From Candidatus Gastranaerophilales bacterium (GTDB taxonomy: Bacteria > Cyanobacteriota > Vampirovibrionia > Gastranaerophilales > Gastranaerophilaceae): 64,000 bases of DNA. Positions 35,502 to 46,710 of this stretch are shown in pieces (the first letter of the stretch is position 1; each line of letters begins with the position of its first letter). Position numbers and translations under genes: made by a program. The notes under the pieces were generated by a model. That model saw nothing but the letters and a program-made list of their open reading frames with translations. It made no database searches and was not told the DNA's origin. Where the stretch lies: positions 1 to 64,000 of the forward strand of contig CALVBB010000003.1 in the NCBI GenBank assembly GCA_944325705.1, given 5' to 3'.

Positions 35502-35969
35502 TTATACACCTTTTATAAGCATTCCGCTGCCGCGGTTTGCCATCTGGAGAGTTGTATAATGGTTTATCTTCTGGTCTAAAGATACATCCTCATCCTTTAC
35601 TTCCTTATCAACTTCTGTAAGAATATTAGATTTTAACTCTCTGTCGCGGCTAAAAACATCCATTTCTTTTTCTCTGACAAAAGATTTAACCTTTCTGTCA
35701 TAAAGTTTTGCCGGAAGTGTCAGGGCAGCAGTCAAAACAGCAACCGCAGCACCAATTGCAGCAGCAATAGGAAATTTGTGCTTTGCGCCTTCTTTCATAA
35801 AGCAGGTAGAAATTCCGCCTGCAGTAACTCCGGCAATAAGACTTACGCCGGCAGACTGCAATACTGTTAAATTACGTTCGGTCTTACGGTTGACCGGATT
35901 TTCGTATGCGGAGTTCTTCTCCTTAAAAGCCGGTGACGCGCATCTGTTAGTAATCGCTGAAACTTTCAT
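35502..35969 (-). CDS. Unknown small membrane protein, paralogue 2
   Basis: 155 aa, not recognised. After MKVSAITNRCASPAFKEKN come two hydrophobic segments (about 38-56 and 68-86, rich in A, G and V), then a charged tail KVKSFVREKEMDVFSRDREL shared with the next gene. The short N-terminal P-A-F-K motif resembles those in the methyltransferase at 18723 and the protein at 46081. AAGGAG lies before the start. It probably sits in the inner membrane with the tail in the cytoplasm. Confidence 0.75.
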   Translation of the reverse strand: MKVSAITNRCASPAFKEKNSAYENPVNRKTERNLTVLQSAGVSLIAGVTAGGISTCFMKEGAKHKFPIAAAIGAAVAVLTAALTLPAKLYDRKVKSFVREKEMDVFSRDRELKSNILTEVDKEVKDEDVSLDQKINHYTTLQMANRGSGMLIKGV

Positions 35970-36153
35970 ATATACTCCTTACTCTTTTCCCTACTGATAT
36001 ATAATAATGCTAAAGGATTCTTTTTGCTATTTATAAGCAAAAATTTACAAAAATACTTGAAATTGTAAATTTTATTTGTGATTTTGCATGTTTATGCTAA
36101 ACTCAATTTACAAAGTAGATAATAGTAATATTAATTAGATAAAGGGGAAAAAG

Positions 36154-36711
36154 ATGATTTCAGTAAACGACTTAAAAACAGGCTTGACGCTGCAATTGGA
36201 CAACGGCTTGTGGTCTGTAGTAGAATTTTTGCACGTTAAACCGGGTAAAGGCGCTGCATTCGTAAGATCTAAACTTAAAAATGTTGAAACAGGACAGGTT
36301 GTTGAAAAAACATTCCGCGCAGGTGAAAAAGTTGCCAAAGCTATGCTTGACAGACGCGAAATGCAATACCTCTACAAAGAAGGCAAAGAGTACGTTATGA
36401 TGGATAACGAATCTTATGAACAAATGCAGATAACTGAAGAACAGATTGGCGACGGCATAAAATATTTAAAAGAAAATATGATTGTTCAGGTTCTTATGCA
36501 CGACGGCAGAATTATCGGTATAGATATTCCGGCTCACGTAGAACTTGAAGTTGTTGACACTCCGCCTGCCGAAAAAGGAAACACCGCACAGGGCGGTACA
36601 AAACCGGCAAAACTTGAAACAGGAGCCGTTGTTAACGTTCCGTTCTTCGTTCAAAACGGTGATGTGATCCGCGTTGATACAAGATCAAACGAATATCTCG
36701 ACAGAGTATAA
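36154..36711 (+). CDS. efp: Elongation factor P
   Basis: Relieves ribosomes stalled at consecutive prolines. 185 aa in three beta domains. The tip loop HVKPGKGAAFV places a lysine at position 32, the residue that many bacteria modify; no modification gene (epmA/epmB) is in the window. The C-terminal signature NVPFFVQNGDVIRVDTRSNE (20 residues) is typical. AGGGG lies before the ATG. efp directly before accB and accC is a common order in cyanobacteria and Firmicutes. Confidence 0.95.
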   Translation: MISVNDLKTGLTLQLDNGLWSVVEFLHVKPGKGAAFVRSKLKNVETGQVVEKTFRAGEKVAKAMLDRREMQYLYKEGKEYVMMDNESYEQMQITEEQIGDGIKYLKENMIVQVLMHDGRIIGIDIPAHVELEVVDTPPAEKGNTAQGGTKPAKLETGAVVNVPFFVQNGDVIRVDTRSNEYLDRV

Positions 36712-36717
36712 TTAAAA

Positions 36718-36771
36718 GTAAAGGGTGAAAAGTAAAGCTTGCAGTAAACTTTTTCACCCTTTACATAAAAA
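36718..36771. terminator. Long hairpin between efp and accB
   Basis: GTAAAGGGTGAAAAGT (36719 on) pairs with ACTTTTTCACCCTTTAC ending at about 36770, with a loop of roughly 15 nt. There is no T-run, so it may weaken read-through or be another dispersed repeat rather than a true terminator. Confidence 0.4.
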
Positions 36772-36783
36772 GAAAGGCAAATT

Positions 36784-37224
36784 ATGAAATTCGATATTGA
36801 GTATATAGAAAAATTAGCGAAAGTTCTTGCTGACAATTCTCTTACAGAAATTTCTTTAGAGGACAGCGAACAGGCTATTACACTACGTAAAGAAACAATA
36901 GTTGCTCCGGCAGCTGTAAGTGCAGCACCTGTTGCAGCTCCGGCTCAAACTCCGGCTGCGGCACCTGCTAAAGAAACAGAAGTGAAAAAAGGAACTCCAA
37001 TTACATCTCCGATGGTAGGAACTTTCTACAAATCACCGTCGCCTGATGCGGCTCCGTTTGTTGAAGTCGGTCAGACAATTTCTAAAGGCGATGTTGTTTG
37101 TATTGTTGAAGCTATGAAATTAATGAACGAAATAGAATCCGAAGTTTCCGGGAAAGTTACCGAAATCTGTGTTGCAGACGGTCAGCCGGTTGAGTTCGGT
37201 CAGGTTTTGATGTACGTTGAATAA
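36784..37224 (+). CDS. accB: Biotin carboxyl carrier protein of acetyl-CoA carboxylase
   Basis: Carries carboxybiotin between the two half-reactions of acetyl-CoA carboxylase, the first step of fatty acid synthesis. 146 aa: N-terminal helix, an Ala/Pro-rich linker (about 40-65, [16 protein letters not shown]), and the biotinyl domain with VEAMKLMNE, where K112 is the biotin site. Length and layout are typical. It is followed by accC after 72 bp holding a short repeat. Confidence 0.95.
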   Translation: MKFDIEYIEKLAKVLADNSLTEISLEDSEQAITLRKETIVAPAAVSAAPVAAPAQTPAAAPAKETEVKKGTPITSPMVGTFYKSPSPDAAPFVEVGQTISKGDVVCIVEAMKLMNEIESEVSGKVTEICVADGQPVEFGQVLMYVE

Positions 37225-37226
37225 AA

Positions 37227-37260
37227 TATTGAAAGGTTGAAAAGATGAAGGGTTGAACGG
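37227..37260. repeat. Dispersed GTTGAA-type repeat before accC
   Basis: attgaaaggttgaaaagatg followed by aagggttgaacgg. Same type as at 21524 and 32036. It lies between accB and the accC ribosome binding site (AAGGAAG). Confidence 0.5.
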
Positions 37261-37296
37261 TTTTGTTCCCCTTCCTTTTCTAAGGAAGTATAGGAT

Positions 37297-38655
37297 ATGT
37301 TTAGAAAAGTATTAATAGCAAACCGCGGCGAAATTGCGGTCAGAATTATAAGAGCCTGCAGGGAAATCGGAATTCCGACAGTTGCGATATATTCTCAGGC
37401 TGATGCAAATTCTCTGCACGTAAGACTTGCAACCGAAGCTTACTGCATAGGGCCTGCGCAAAGTTCACAGAGTTACCTTAGTATTCCTGCAATAATCTCG
37501 GCGGCACTTGTCAGCGGAGCCGATGCTATCCATCCGGGTTATGGCTTTATGTCTGAAAGAGCCGACTTTGCAGAAATTTGCGAAAAACACGGAATTAAAT
37601 TTATCGGGCCGACAGCTGATGCTATGAGAAAAATGGGCGACAAAGCTACAGCCAGAAAAACTATGATTGAAAACAATGTTCCGGTTACCCCGGGAACAGG
37701 AATTTTAAAAACGCCTCAGGAAGTAAAAGACTTTGCAAAAAAAGCCGGCTACCCGATTATACTTAAAGCTACAGCCGGCGGCGGCGGAAAAGGTATGAGA
37801 ATAGTTCGCTCCGACGATGAAGTTGAAACAAATATGAGCCTTTGTCAGTCAGAAGCACAGAACTTTTTCGGGAATCCTGATGTTTATGCGGAAAAATACC
37901 TTGAAAATCCGCGCCATATCGAGGTTCAAATTCTCGGCGACCAGTACGGAAATGTCGTTCACTTAGGGGAAAGAGATTGCTCAATCCAGCGCCGCCACCA
38001 GAAGTTACTGGAAGAAGCTCCTTCCCCTGCAATTGATGAAGCCACCCGTAAAGAAATGGGCGCGGCTGCCGTTAGAGCCGCAAAAGCTATTAAATACGAA
38101 GGTGCAGGCACATGTGAATTCCTCCTTGACCATGACGGCAAGTGGTATTTTATGGAGATGAATACCCGTATTCAGGTTGAACATTGTGTGACAGAAATGA
38201 TTTCAAATGTTGATTTAGTGAGAGAACAAATTATGGTTGCGGCAGGAGAAAAGCTTGACTTTACGCAGGATGAAATCGTTCTCAGAGGTCATGCTATTGA
38301 ATGCCGTATTAACGCAGAAAACCCTGAAAAAGACTTTATGCCAAATCCGGGACAGATTACAGGGTATGTAACTCCGGGCGGCTTCGGCGTAAGAGTGGAT
38401 TCTCATGTTTATCAGGATTATTCAATTCCTCCGTATTATGATTCCATGATAGGGAAGCTCATCTGCTGGGGCAGAACCCGTAATGAAGCCAGACGCAGAA
38501 TGTACAGAGCCTTAAAGGAATATGTCATCACCGGTATTGAAACAACTATTCCGTTCCATCAGGAAATAATCGAGGATCCTGTATTTATAAGCGGAAAATT
38601 TAACACCGGCTTTATTGAAGATTTCTACAAAAGAACTGGTAAAGACAAAAAGTAA
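37297..38655 (+). CDS. accC: Biotin carboxylase of acetyl-CoA carboxylase
   Basis: Carboxylates biotin on AccB with ATP and bicarbonate. 452 aa. Motifs: [20 protein letters not shown] (20 residues) at the N-terminus, the ATP-grasp glycine loop [37 protein letters not shown] and [14 protein letters not shown]. The C-terminal RAL-type segment ([19 protein letters not shown]) completes the fold. accA and accD are not in the window. A terminator follows. Confidence 0.95.
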   Translation: MFRKVLIANRGEIAVRIIRACREIGIPTVAIYSQADANSLHVRLATEAYCIGPAQSSQSYLSIPAIISAALVSGADAIHPGYGFMSERADFAEICEKHGIKFIGPTADAMRKMGDKATARKTMIENNVPVTPGTGILKTPQEVKDFAKKAGYPIILKATAGGGGKGMRIVRSDDEVETNMSLCQSEAQNFFGNPDVYAEKYLENPRHIEVQILGDQYGNVVHLGERDCSIQRRHQKLLEEAPSPAIDEATRKEMGAAAVRAAKAIKYEGAGTCEFLLDHDGKWYFMEMNTRIQVEHCVTEMISNVDLVREQIMVAAGEKLDFTQDEIVLRGHAIECRINAENPEKDFMPNPGQITGYVTPGGFGVRVDSHVYQDYSIPPYYDSMIGKLICWGRTRNEARRRMYRALKEYVITGIETTIPFHQEIIEDPVFISGKFNTGFIEDFYKRTGKDKK

Positions 38656-38661
38656 AAAGTA

Positions 38662-38697
38662 AAAACTAAACCCCTAAAAACGGGTTTAGTTTTTTTA
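38662..38697 (+). terminator. Terminator after accC
   Basis: Stem AAACTAAACCC/GGGTTTAGTTT with loop ctaaaaac and a T-run to 38696. Confidence 0.85.
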
Positions 38698-38711
38698 AAA
38701 GAGGTTGGGAT

Positions 38712-40199
38712 ATGGAAAAAAATTCTGCAAATAAACTGCTTAAAATATTAACGGCAGCCGTAATTATTTTATTCGGATTTGTAATAGTGCAATCCTTACT
38801 CGTCAAAGGTTCTAATTCCGATATGGCAAATATGGTTTTAAGGGCTTATGACCTGCTGCATGGCGATATTTTATGCAGAAACTGGCATGAATTTATGTTT
38901 TATACAACTGATTTATTGTTTTATGATATTGTAACCCTATTCACAGGTATAAGTACCAGAACAGTTTACATTGCAACATTCCTGATGATTATTTTAATGT
39001 ATTTTGCAGGAGCCCTGCTTATAAAACGTGACGGCAAATTTGAAGCAACATTTGTTCTGCTATTTCTGCTTTTAACCGGAATAAATATAGATTTGTACGT
39101 TCATACGGCAGTTTTTGCCTATTCATTTCTGGCATTATACTTTTTAAACAATTATATTGGTGATGGCAAAAAGAAAGATATAGCTCTTTGCTCAGTATTC
39201 ACACTGGCGGGGCTTATCGGAGATAAACTTATTCTTCCGATGTTAATTATGCCGGTGCTGGTATGTTGCGCGGTAAAACTGCTAAAATACCCGATAAAAG
39301 AAGTGAAAAAATATCTTAATATTATTTACATATTTTCAGGAATTTTTATTGCCTTTATTTTGTTATCCAAAATTTTAACTGCAACAGGCATAACTATATA
39401 TCAGAGAAACACTTATCACCTTTATATCTATCATTTATTCACACTACCTGTAAAATTCAAGACTTTTCTACTGCAGCTTATACACCTTTTTGAAGCACAA
39501 TGTTTCGGAGAGATTGTTAGTATAAAAACAATTCCGAATATAACCCGTTTCTTAGTCATACTTACCGGATACACAATAGCTTTTAAAGAAATCCTATTAC
39601 TTCTAAAAGACAAAAATAAAGATTTTATCAATGCAATATTATCTTTAAATATTTTATTCTTAACTTTCATCATGATTTTCACAAACGTAAATGAATATTT
39701 TCCGAGTCTGAGGTATATTGCATACTTTCCGGCTGCGTTTGCAGTGTTAATCACAAGAAAGTGTTTCAACCTGAATACAAAACCGTTATATGTGCTAATT
39801 ACAGTTTTATATACACTTACTATTATAAATATCTTAATTACACCGGTAAAAACATCGGTTTTTGTAGATAAAAAAGATACAACAGCAATATCAGAATTTT
39901 TGCTGTCGCATAATCTCACAAACGGGCTGGCAACATACTGGAATGCTTCCGATATTGTTGTAAAAACCGGCAATAGACTTAAAATCAGAGCCTTTGACGT
40001 TTATGATAACAATGTATCGCAAATTTTTTCATCAACAAATTACAAATGGTACAAAGACGAAAAATTTAATTTTATTTTGCTTGCTCAAAAAGATATAGTA
40101 AAACCTGAACAGCTGCCGGAACCAGATGAGATTATTCATTTTGAAAATTACATTATCTACAGATACGACAACCCGATAATAGTTAAAACAACTAGATAA
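38712..40199 (+). CDS. Multi-pass membrane protein, possible lipid-linked glycosyltransferase
   Basis: 495 aa with about ten membrane helices and a soluble C-terminal domain from ~residue 390. The first loop has GSNSDMANMVLRAYDLLHGD followed by NWHEF; an acidic residue pair in the first outside loop before a long set of helices recalls GT-C enzymes, but I see no diagnostic motif. AGAGGTTGGG lies before the ATG. It is after the accC terminator and overlaps the convergent HTH gene by 8 bp. The family is uncertain. Confidence 0.7.
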   Translation: MEKNSANKLLKILTAAVIILFGFVIVQSLLVKGSNSDMANMVLRAYDLLHGDILCRNWHEFMFYTTDLLFYDIVTLFTGISTRTVYIATFLMIILMYFAGALLIKRDGKFEATFVLLFLLLTGINIDLYVHTAVFAYSFLALYFLNNYIGDGKKKDIALCSVFTLAGLIGDKLILPMLIMPVLVCCAVKLLKYPIKEVKKYLNIIYIFSGIFIAFILLSKILTATGITIYQRNTYHLYIYHLFTLPVKFKTFLLQLIHLFEAQCFGEIVSIKTIPNITRFLVILTGYTIAFKEILLLLKDKNKDFINAILSLNILFLTFIMIFTNVNEYFPSLRYIAYFPAAFAVLITRKCFNLNTKPLYVLITVLYTLTIINILITPVKTSVFVDKKDTTAISEFLLSHNLTNGLATYWNASDIVVKTGNRLKIRAFDVYDNNVSQIFSSTNYKWYKDEKFNFILLAQKDIVKPEQLPEPDEIIHFENYIIYRYDNPIIVKTTR

Positions 40200-40422
40200 A
40201 CAAATCAGCAATAGAAACCTGAAGCGCTTTAGCAAGCCGCTTGGCGGTGGAAATTGTTGTATCGGTAATCCCTCTTTCTATAGCACTCATATAACTCGGA
40301 GAAATATTTGCTCTGAACGCCAGTTCTTCCTGAGAAATCTCCTGCTCCAGACGCAAATCTTTTATCCGCTTACCAAACTTTCTTGCAAGAATAATATCAA
40401 ATCTGAATGTTTTTTTACCCAT
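40192..40422 (-). CDS. XRE-family HTH regulator next to prepilin H
   Basis: 76 aa from the ATG at 40422 (MGKKTFRFD); a start at 40491 would add 23 hydrophobic residues that do not fit. The HTH is FGKRIKDLRLEQEISQEELA, then FRANISPSYMSAIERGITD and the C-terminal KRLAKALQVSIADLFI. It is divergent from prepilin H across 129 bp that contain two CTAT-N3-ATAG sites. Different from the small HTH proteins of pairs B and G, but the same arrangement. Confidence 0.85.
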   Translation of the reverse strand: MGKKTFRFDIILARKFGKRIKDLRLEQEISQEELAFRANISPSYMSAIERGITDTTISTAKRLAKALQVSIADLFI

Positions 40423-40458
40423 AACAAATAGTGTAAAGTAAATTTTTGTAAAATATAA

Positions 40459-40534
40459 ACTATTCCATAGGATAACATACCAAAAATCCATATATAATCA
40501 TGATTATAGGTTTAATTCAACTATGGGATAGTTG
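40459..40534. promoter_or_regulatory. Two CTAT-N3-ATAG sites between the HTH gene and prepilin H
   Basis: CAACTAT-GGG-ATAGTTG (40518-40534) is a perfect palindrome 18 bp before the prepilin ATG. ACTAT-TCC-ATAG (40459-40470) is a second, shorter copy nearer the HTH gene. The pair fits an operator bound by the XRE protein. Confidence 0.5.
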
Positions 40535-40551
40535 AAAACGGAGGGAATTTT

Positions 40552-41229
40552 ATGAAAAAACGGGTTCACACTGGCAGAAGTTTTAATAACACTCGGAATA
40601 ATCGGCATTGTGACAGCAATGACAATGCCGGCACTCGTCGGGAACTACCAAAAGGTTCAGACTGTTGCACAGCTAAAAAAGTTTATTCCTCCCTGCTTCA
40701 ATCCGTAGAATTTTCAAAATCTCAGTACGGCGACATTAAAAACTGGGATTGGAGTTTAGGAGCCGCAGACTTTTATAAAAAATATTTAGGCAAATATCTT
40801 AAAACTACCGCCGTATGCGAAGATACCGATACATCTATATGCTGGAGCGGCAACAAGACAAAACAGCTTAATGGCTCTTACTACACAGGAGATAGTAATC
40901 AGGTTAACTTTAAACTTGCCGACGGAACAATTATACGTCTAGAAAAACAGAATGACCTCCACATACACGTGTGGGTTGACATAAACGGAGTAAAAGAACC
41001 AAATACTTTTGGCAGAGATATTTTCATTCTTACACTGGTTGGAGATGCGTTTAAAGACAATTATCAAATTATACCACATGCAGGATTATATATGTTCGGA
41101 CACGGGTTAACAAGAGAAGAAATCAAATCGACAAACGGACAGGCCTGCACACAAACCAAAAGCGGAACAACATGCGGAGAACTTATCCTGATGGATGGCT
41201 GGGAAATAAAAGACGATTATCCGTGGTAA
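40552..41229 (+). CDS. Prepilin-like gene with two compensating frame shifts, copy H
   Basis: The start (GGAGG upstream) and the C-terminal body are in one open frame of 225 codons, ending [10 protein letters not shown]. But the prepilin signal lies in another frame: between about 40561 and 40675 the +1 frame reads [20 protein letters not shown] then TMPALVGNYQKVQTVAQ. Removing one A from the A6 at 40555-40560 and adding one to the A6 at 40675-40680 restores a normal prepilin, MKNGFTLAEV...LKKVYSSLLQ. As read, the product would lack its hydrophobic helix. It is either switched off by A-tract slippage or misread. Confidence 0.75.
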   Translation: MKKRVHTGRSFNNTRNNRHCDSNDNAGTRRELPKGSDCCTAKKVYSSLLQSVEFSKSQYGDIKNWDWSLGAADFYKKYLGKYLKTTAVCEDTDTSICWSGNKTKQLNGSYYTGDSNQVNFKLADGTIIRLEKQNDLHIHVWVDINGVKEPNTFGRDIFILTLVGDAFKDNYQIIPHAGLYMFGHGLTREEIKSTNGQACTQTKSGTTCGELILMDGWEIKDDYPW

Positions 41230-41255
41230 TTTGTTTATGTTAGAATTAAAACATA

Positions 41256-42569
41256 ATGAGATTACAATTCAGACACTACGCCAGAGAATTATTAAACATT
41301 GCCCTGCCGATTATAATGGGAAACCTCGGTTTTATACTGATTGGAGCCGGAGATGTTTTGATTGCAGCAAAGCATTCAACCGACACCCTCGCAGCCATAA
41401 GTATTGCAACAGCCATCACAAACTGTATAATGACTTTCGGAATAGGATTGATTGCAAGTGTTTCCCCGATACTGTCCAACTTCAGGGGTGAAAAAAAATC
41501 CGCAAAAAAATATTTCTTTCCGACAATAAGATTTGCCATGCTTCTGGCGTTATTAACAATGATTGTGACACTTGCATTTATTCCTTTAATAGATTTTATG
41601 CACTTTGAGCCGAAGCTTGTGCCTGATATTAAAGAATATATGCTTATTACCGCATTTTCGACTTTCGGAGCATATCTGCATGCGGCGTTGAAAGAATATC
41701 TTCAGGCGTTTGAGATTGTATTCTTCCCGAACCTTGTAACGGTCATCTGCGTATTTTTAAATCTTATTTTAAACACAATTCTGGTATTCGGCCTCGGCCC
41801 TATACCGTCATTCGGGGCAATAGGTCTTGCTGTGGCAAGCTTTACTGTAAGATATTTTATGGGTCTGGCACTTCTTTTCTACTGCCTCGGGCTGATGAAA
41901 TTCCGAGATTACCATGACAGAGGTTACTACAAAAATCTTATGAAGGTCGGACTGCCTATATCTCTGGCTGTTCTGGTTGAATTTATTGCGTTTAATTCCA
42001 TTGCAATTCTTATGGGAAGGGTTTCCGGAGTTTATGCAGCAGCGCAGAATCTTGTGTGCACACTGACAACAGTTTCATTCATGGTGCCGCTTGCCATATC
42101 AAATGCTATTGCCGTTAAGGTCGGCTTTGCAAACGGGGCTGAAAATTTTGAAGATTTAAAAAGGTATTCTTTTGCCGGTGTTGTTATGGCAGTAGGCTTT
42201 ATGACGTTAAGTTCCATAATATTTTCAAGCTTTCCACATTTTCTTGTTGGATTGTTTACGTCAGACAAGGTTCTTGTCGGAATTTGCGTGCCTGTACTTT
42301 ATATTTTATCAGTATTTCAGATATTTGACGGGCTGCAGGTGTCGCTTGCCGGAATTTTTAAAGGGATTAAGCGTACCAATATAGTTCTAATTGCAAATTT
42401 TCTTGCCTACTGGCTCATTTCAATACCTTTCGGTTACACACTTGCTTTCAAATTCGGGCTAAATCTAAAAGGGTTCTGGTTTGGGCTTGCGTCTGCCGCA
42501 GTAATTCTCTGTACAATTATGGTAACTATACTTGTTAAATATTTTGTTGAAATGAAACGGGAAAAATGA
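41256..42569 (+). CDS. MATE-family efflux transporter
   Basis: 437 aa with about 12 membrane helices in two repeats. The N-terminal ARELLNIALPIIMGNLGFIL, LIGAGDVLIAAKHSTDTLAA and the second-half LMKVGLPISLAVLVE are typical of MATE cation/drug antiporters, which use Na+ or H+ gradients. Substrate is not predictable. No clear ribosome binding site precedes the ATG, and TATGTTAGAAT lies 9 bp upstream, so the message may be leaderless. It lies 26 bp after the prepilin gene. Confidence 0.85.
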   Translation: MRLQFRHYARELLNIALPIIMGNLGFILIGAGDVLIAAKHSTDTLAAISIATAITNCIMTFGIGLIASVSPILSNFRGEKKSAKKYFFPTIRFAMLLALLTMIVTLAFIPLIDFMHFEPKLVPDIKEYMLITAFSTFGAYLHAALKEYLQAFEIVFFPNLVTVICVFLNLILNTILVFGLGPIPSFGAIGLAVASFTVRYFMGLALLFYCLGLMKFRDYHDRGYYKNLMKVGLPISLAVLVEFIAFNSIAILMGRVSGVYAAAQNLVCTLTTVSFMVPLAISNAIAVKVGFANGAENFEDLKRYSFAGVVMAVGFMTLSSIIFSSFPHFLVGLFTSDKVLVGICVPVLYILSVFQIFDGLQVSLAGIFKGIKRTNIVLIANFLAYWLISIPFGYTLAFKFGLNLKGFWFGLASAAVILCTIMVTILVKYFVEMKREK

Positions 42570-42607
42570 TATAATTTTCCAATAACAATAAAAACAGGAT
42601 TGGAATT

Positions 42608-44008
42608 ATGATAGAGAAGATTAGAGAGAACATCAACCCTGCAAGCATAAAAGGGGTTATAGGAAGAAAATGGTATTTTATAATCAGCCTTGCAATCGGC
42701 GGGATTAACGGGCTTTTGATGAATACTCTTGCACCGTCAATATCAGACGGAATATTTGAGGCTGTAAAAAATAATGACACAACAAATGTTTATTCCATAT
42801 TTAACAGCGGATTAATCCCTGACGGACAGATGTATGCGTTTTTGTTTCTTGCGCTCGCCGGAGCATTTTTCGGCTTCGCAAATAACACCAAAAGGATTAA
42901 AGATATTACAGCAAAAAATACTAAAAGTATTATCCTCTCCGGATTAGTCTTAATTGCTACATTCAGCCTTTATTTTTTCAACCTTAACTCGTTCATGTAC
43001 ATGCTTGTCTACACACTGAACATGCTCATCGCACTAATCCTTATTTTCAAAGAAGGTAAATGTATAAAACCGAAAACTGCACAGATAAAAACTACAGCAA
43101 GAAGTGAAATGATTGAAACCCGTAAATCGGTTTCTTTCTGGAGAAGAATATTTGCGCACTTTATTGACTCTTTAATAGTACTAAATGTAGTTCTTTTACT
43201 TCTGCTTGTTGTAGGGGCACCGCTCTGGTATAAAGCTGGAACTTACGGGATTGCAGTCAGCCTTATTCTTTATGCTCTATACTACGGTATTATGAACAGC
43301 AGAGTGGCAAACGGTCAGACAATAGGGAAAAAAGTATTAGGGATAAAAGTCGTCGATTCTGAAGGGGATTTTCTTCCACTGAATAAATCTCTAATAAGAA
43401 GTATTATTTATACAATATGCGGCTCTTTCAGCATGTGCTTGTGTTATGCAGCATCAACAATTCTTCCGGATTATATTATTTTTCAGGCAGACTTTATCTA
43501 TACATGCTCTATATTTATAATGCTAACGCTGGCACTTTACGGAACATTTTTGTTTAACACAAAAACCCGTCAGACATTTCACGATTTTGCTTCCGGAAGT
43601 TATGTTGTACTAAAATCAAATTACAACAGGCTGTATAACCCTCACTCCAATCCTCTGCCGGCATTTAGTGCTTCAATTCTCTCGTTAATTATCTGTATTA
43701 TAATTGCCTCAATGCTGACCGGCGGGGTGACAAAATTACCGGTTAAGCCGGCTTTCACAAAACAAATTAGCAATGACCTACATATAGAGGCGCTTAACAC
43801 AAGTTTTGATAAAAGTAAAAGTGAACTAACAATCACTGTTCGCACTCAAAAAATAAATAATCAAGCACTTGCAGAAAATGTATACCGATATATTACTGAG
43901 AACTACAGCGGAGCAGAATTGTTTAAAACCACAAACATTGTTTTGCAGAACAGTTATCTTGTAGGAGCTATCGGAGAAGTCAAACAGCATACTTACAGTA
44001 TAAAATAA
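42608..44008 (+). CDS. RDD-family membrane protein
   Basis: 466 aa. Three to four N-terminal membrane helices (about 22-140) lead into an RDD domain: SFWRRIFAHFIDSLIVLNVV (20 residues), NGQTIGKKVLGIKVVDSEG and KSLIRSIIY, then further helices, one more at ~355-375, and a soluble C-terminal domain of about 85 residues with beta character. RDD proteins are poorly characterised; some act in ion transport. AGGATTGGA precedes the ATG. The function of this one is unknown. Confidence 0.8.
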   Translation: MIEKIRENINPASIKGVIGRKWYFIISLAIGGINGLLMNTLAPSISDGIFEAVKNNDTTNVYSIFNSGLIPDGQMYAFLFLALAGAFFGFANNTKRIKDITAKNTKSIILSGLVLIATFSLYFFNLNSFMYMLVYTLNMLIALILIFKEGKCIKPKTAQIKTTARSEMIETRKSVSFWRRIFAHFIDSLIVLNVVLLLLLVVGAPLWYKAGTYGIAVSLILYALYYGIMNSRVANGQTIGKKVLGIKVVDSEGDFLPLNKSLIRSIIYTICGSFSMCLCYAASTILPDYIIFQADFIYTCSIFIMLTLALYGTFLFNTKTRQTFHDFASGSYVVLKSNYNRLYNPHSNPLPAFSASILSLIICIIIASMLTGGVTKLPVKPAFTKQISNDLHIEALNTSFDKSKSELTITVRTQKINNQALAENVYRYITENYSGAELFKTTNIVLQNSYLVGAIGEVKQHTYSIK

Positions 44009-44060
44009 TTGGCAAAACAGCCTGTTTGTGTTATCATCAGATATGAATGGAGGAAAATTT

Positions 44061-46017
<1,957 letters not shown>

Positions 46018-46080
46018 TTTAAGTTCCTCCGTTTAATATTCATATTATAATTATACAATATTTTTTAACGGATTACAAAA

Positions 46081-46626
46081 CTAATCTTCTTTTTTAGGAT
46101 AGTTATTAAGCTTCTGGTCTACAAAAGCATTACGCTGGTTCGCCTGCAATTTACCTTTAACTATATGAAAAGCAAGAACCGCAGTTCCGGCAATTGCAGA
46201 AGCAATCTTACCGCCTTTGCTTATACTTTTTATCGGATGTCTGAAGGTTTGTTTTAACGAACCTTTTTTAGTAAATCCTTTAGGAAGCGATACAAAAAGC
46301 CAGTTCAAAGCCATCATACCAGCCCCTGTCAGTGCACCATAAACGGCACCGTTGGCTGTGCCTTTTGTTATTTCTTCTGTTGCTGTGAAAAACTTTGCTA
46401 CAGACGCAATTCTGTCTTTTAAAGGTCTTTTTTTCTTTTTCTCAGGAGCGTCTTTTTTATCAACATCATCAGTTTCAGGTATTTTCTCCAGTGAGGAATT
46501 AAACGTATCAAGAAGCTGTTCCTGTACATTTGAATCCTGCATCTGCTTTCTGATTTTTTCTACATTATCTTCACTTATTTTAAATGCTGAATTGAAACTT
46601 ACTCTTGGATTTATACCTGCTAACAT
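46081..46626 (-). CDS. Unknown small membrane protein with N-terminal AFK motif
   Basis: 181 aa, not recognised. The N-terminus MLAGINPRVSFNSAFKISED is followed by a long charged region (about 22-78, with the lysine-rich EKKKKRPLKDR). Two hydrophobic segments lie at about 93-112 and 138-154 (KIASAIAGTAVLAFHIV). The tail KGKLQANQRNAFVDQKLNN recalls the K-x-x-x-F tails of the pair at 34926-35969. There is no ribosome binding site as good as its neighbours' (AGGAGTGTACA). Function is unknown. Confidence 0.7.
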   Translation of the reverse strand: MLAGINPRVSFNSAFKISEDNVEKIRKQMQDSNVQEQLLDTFNSSLEKIPETDDVDKKDAPEKKKKRPLKDRIASVAKFFTATEEITKGTANGAVYGALTGAGMMALNWLFVSLPKGFTKKGSLKQTFRHPIKSISKGGKIASAIAGTAVLAFHIVKGKLQANQRNAFVDQKLNNYPKKED

Positions 46627-46710
46627 TGTACACTCCTACATTTTCACTCACTAACATTAAAACTCGTAAATAAAAAATTTTGACCTGTTTTTTACAAAAA
46701 TTTACATAAA

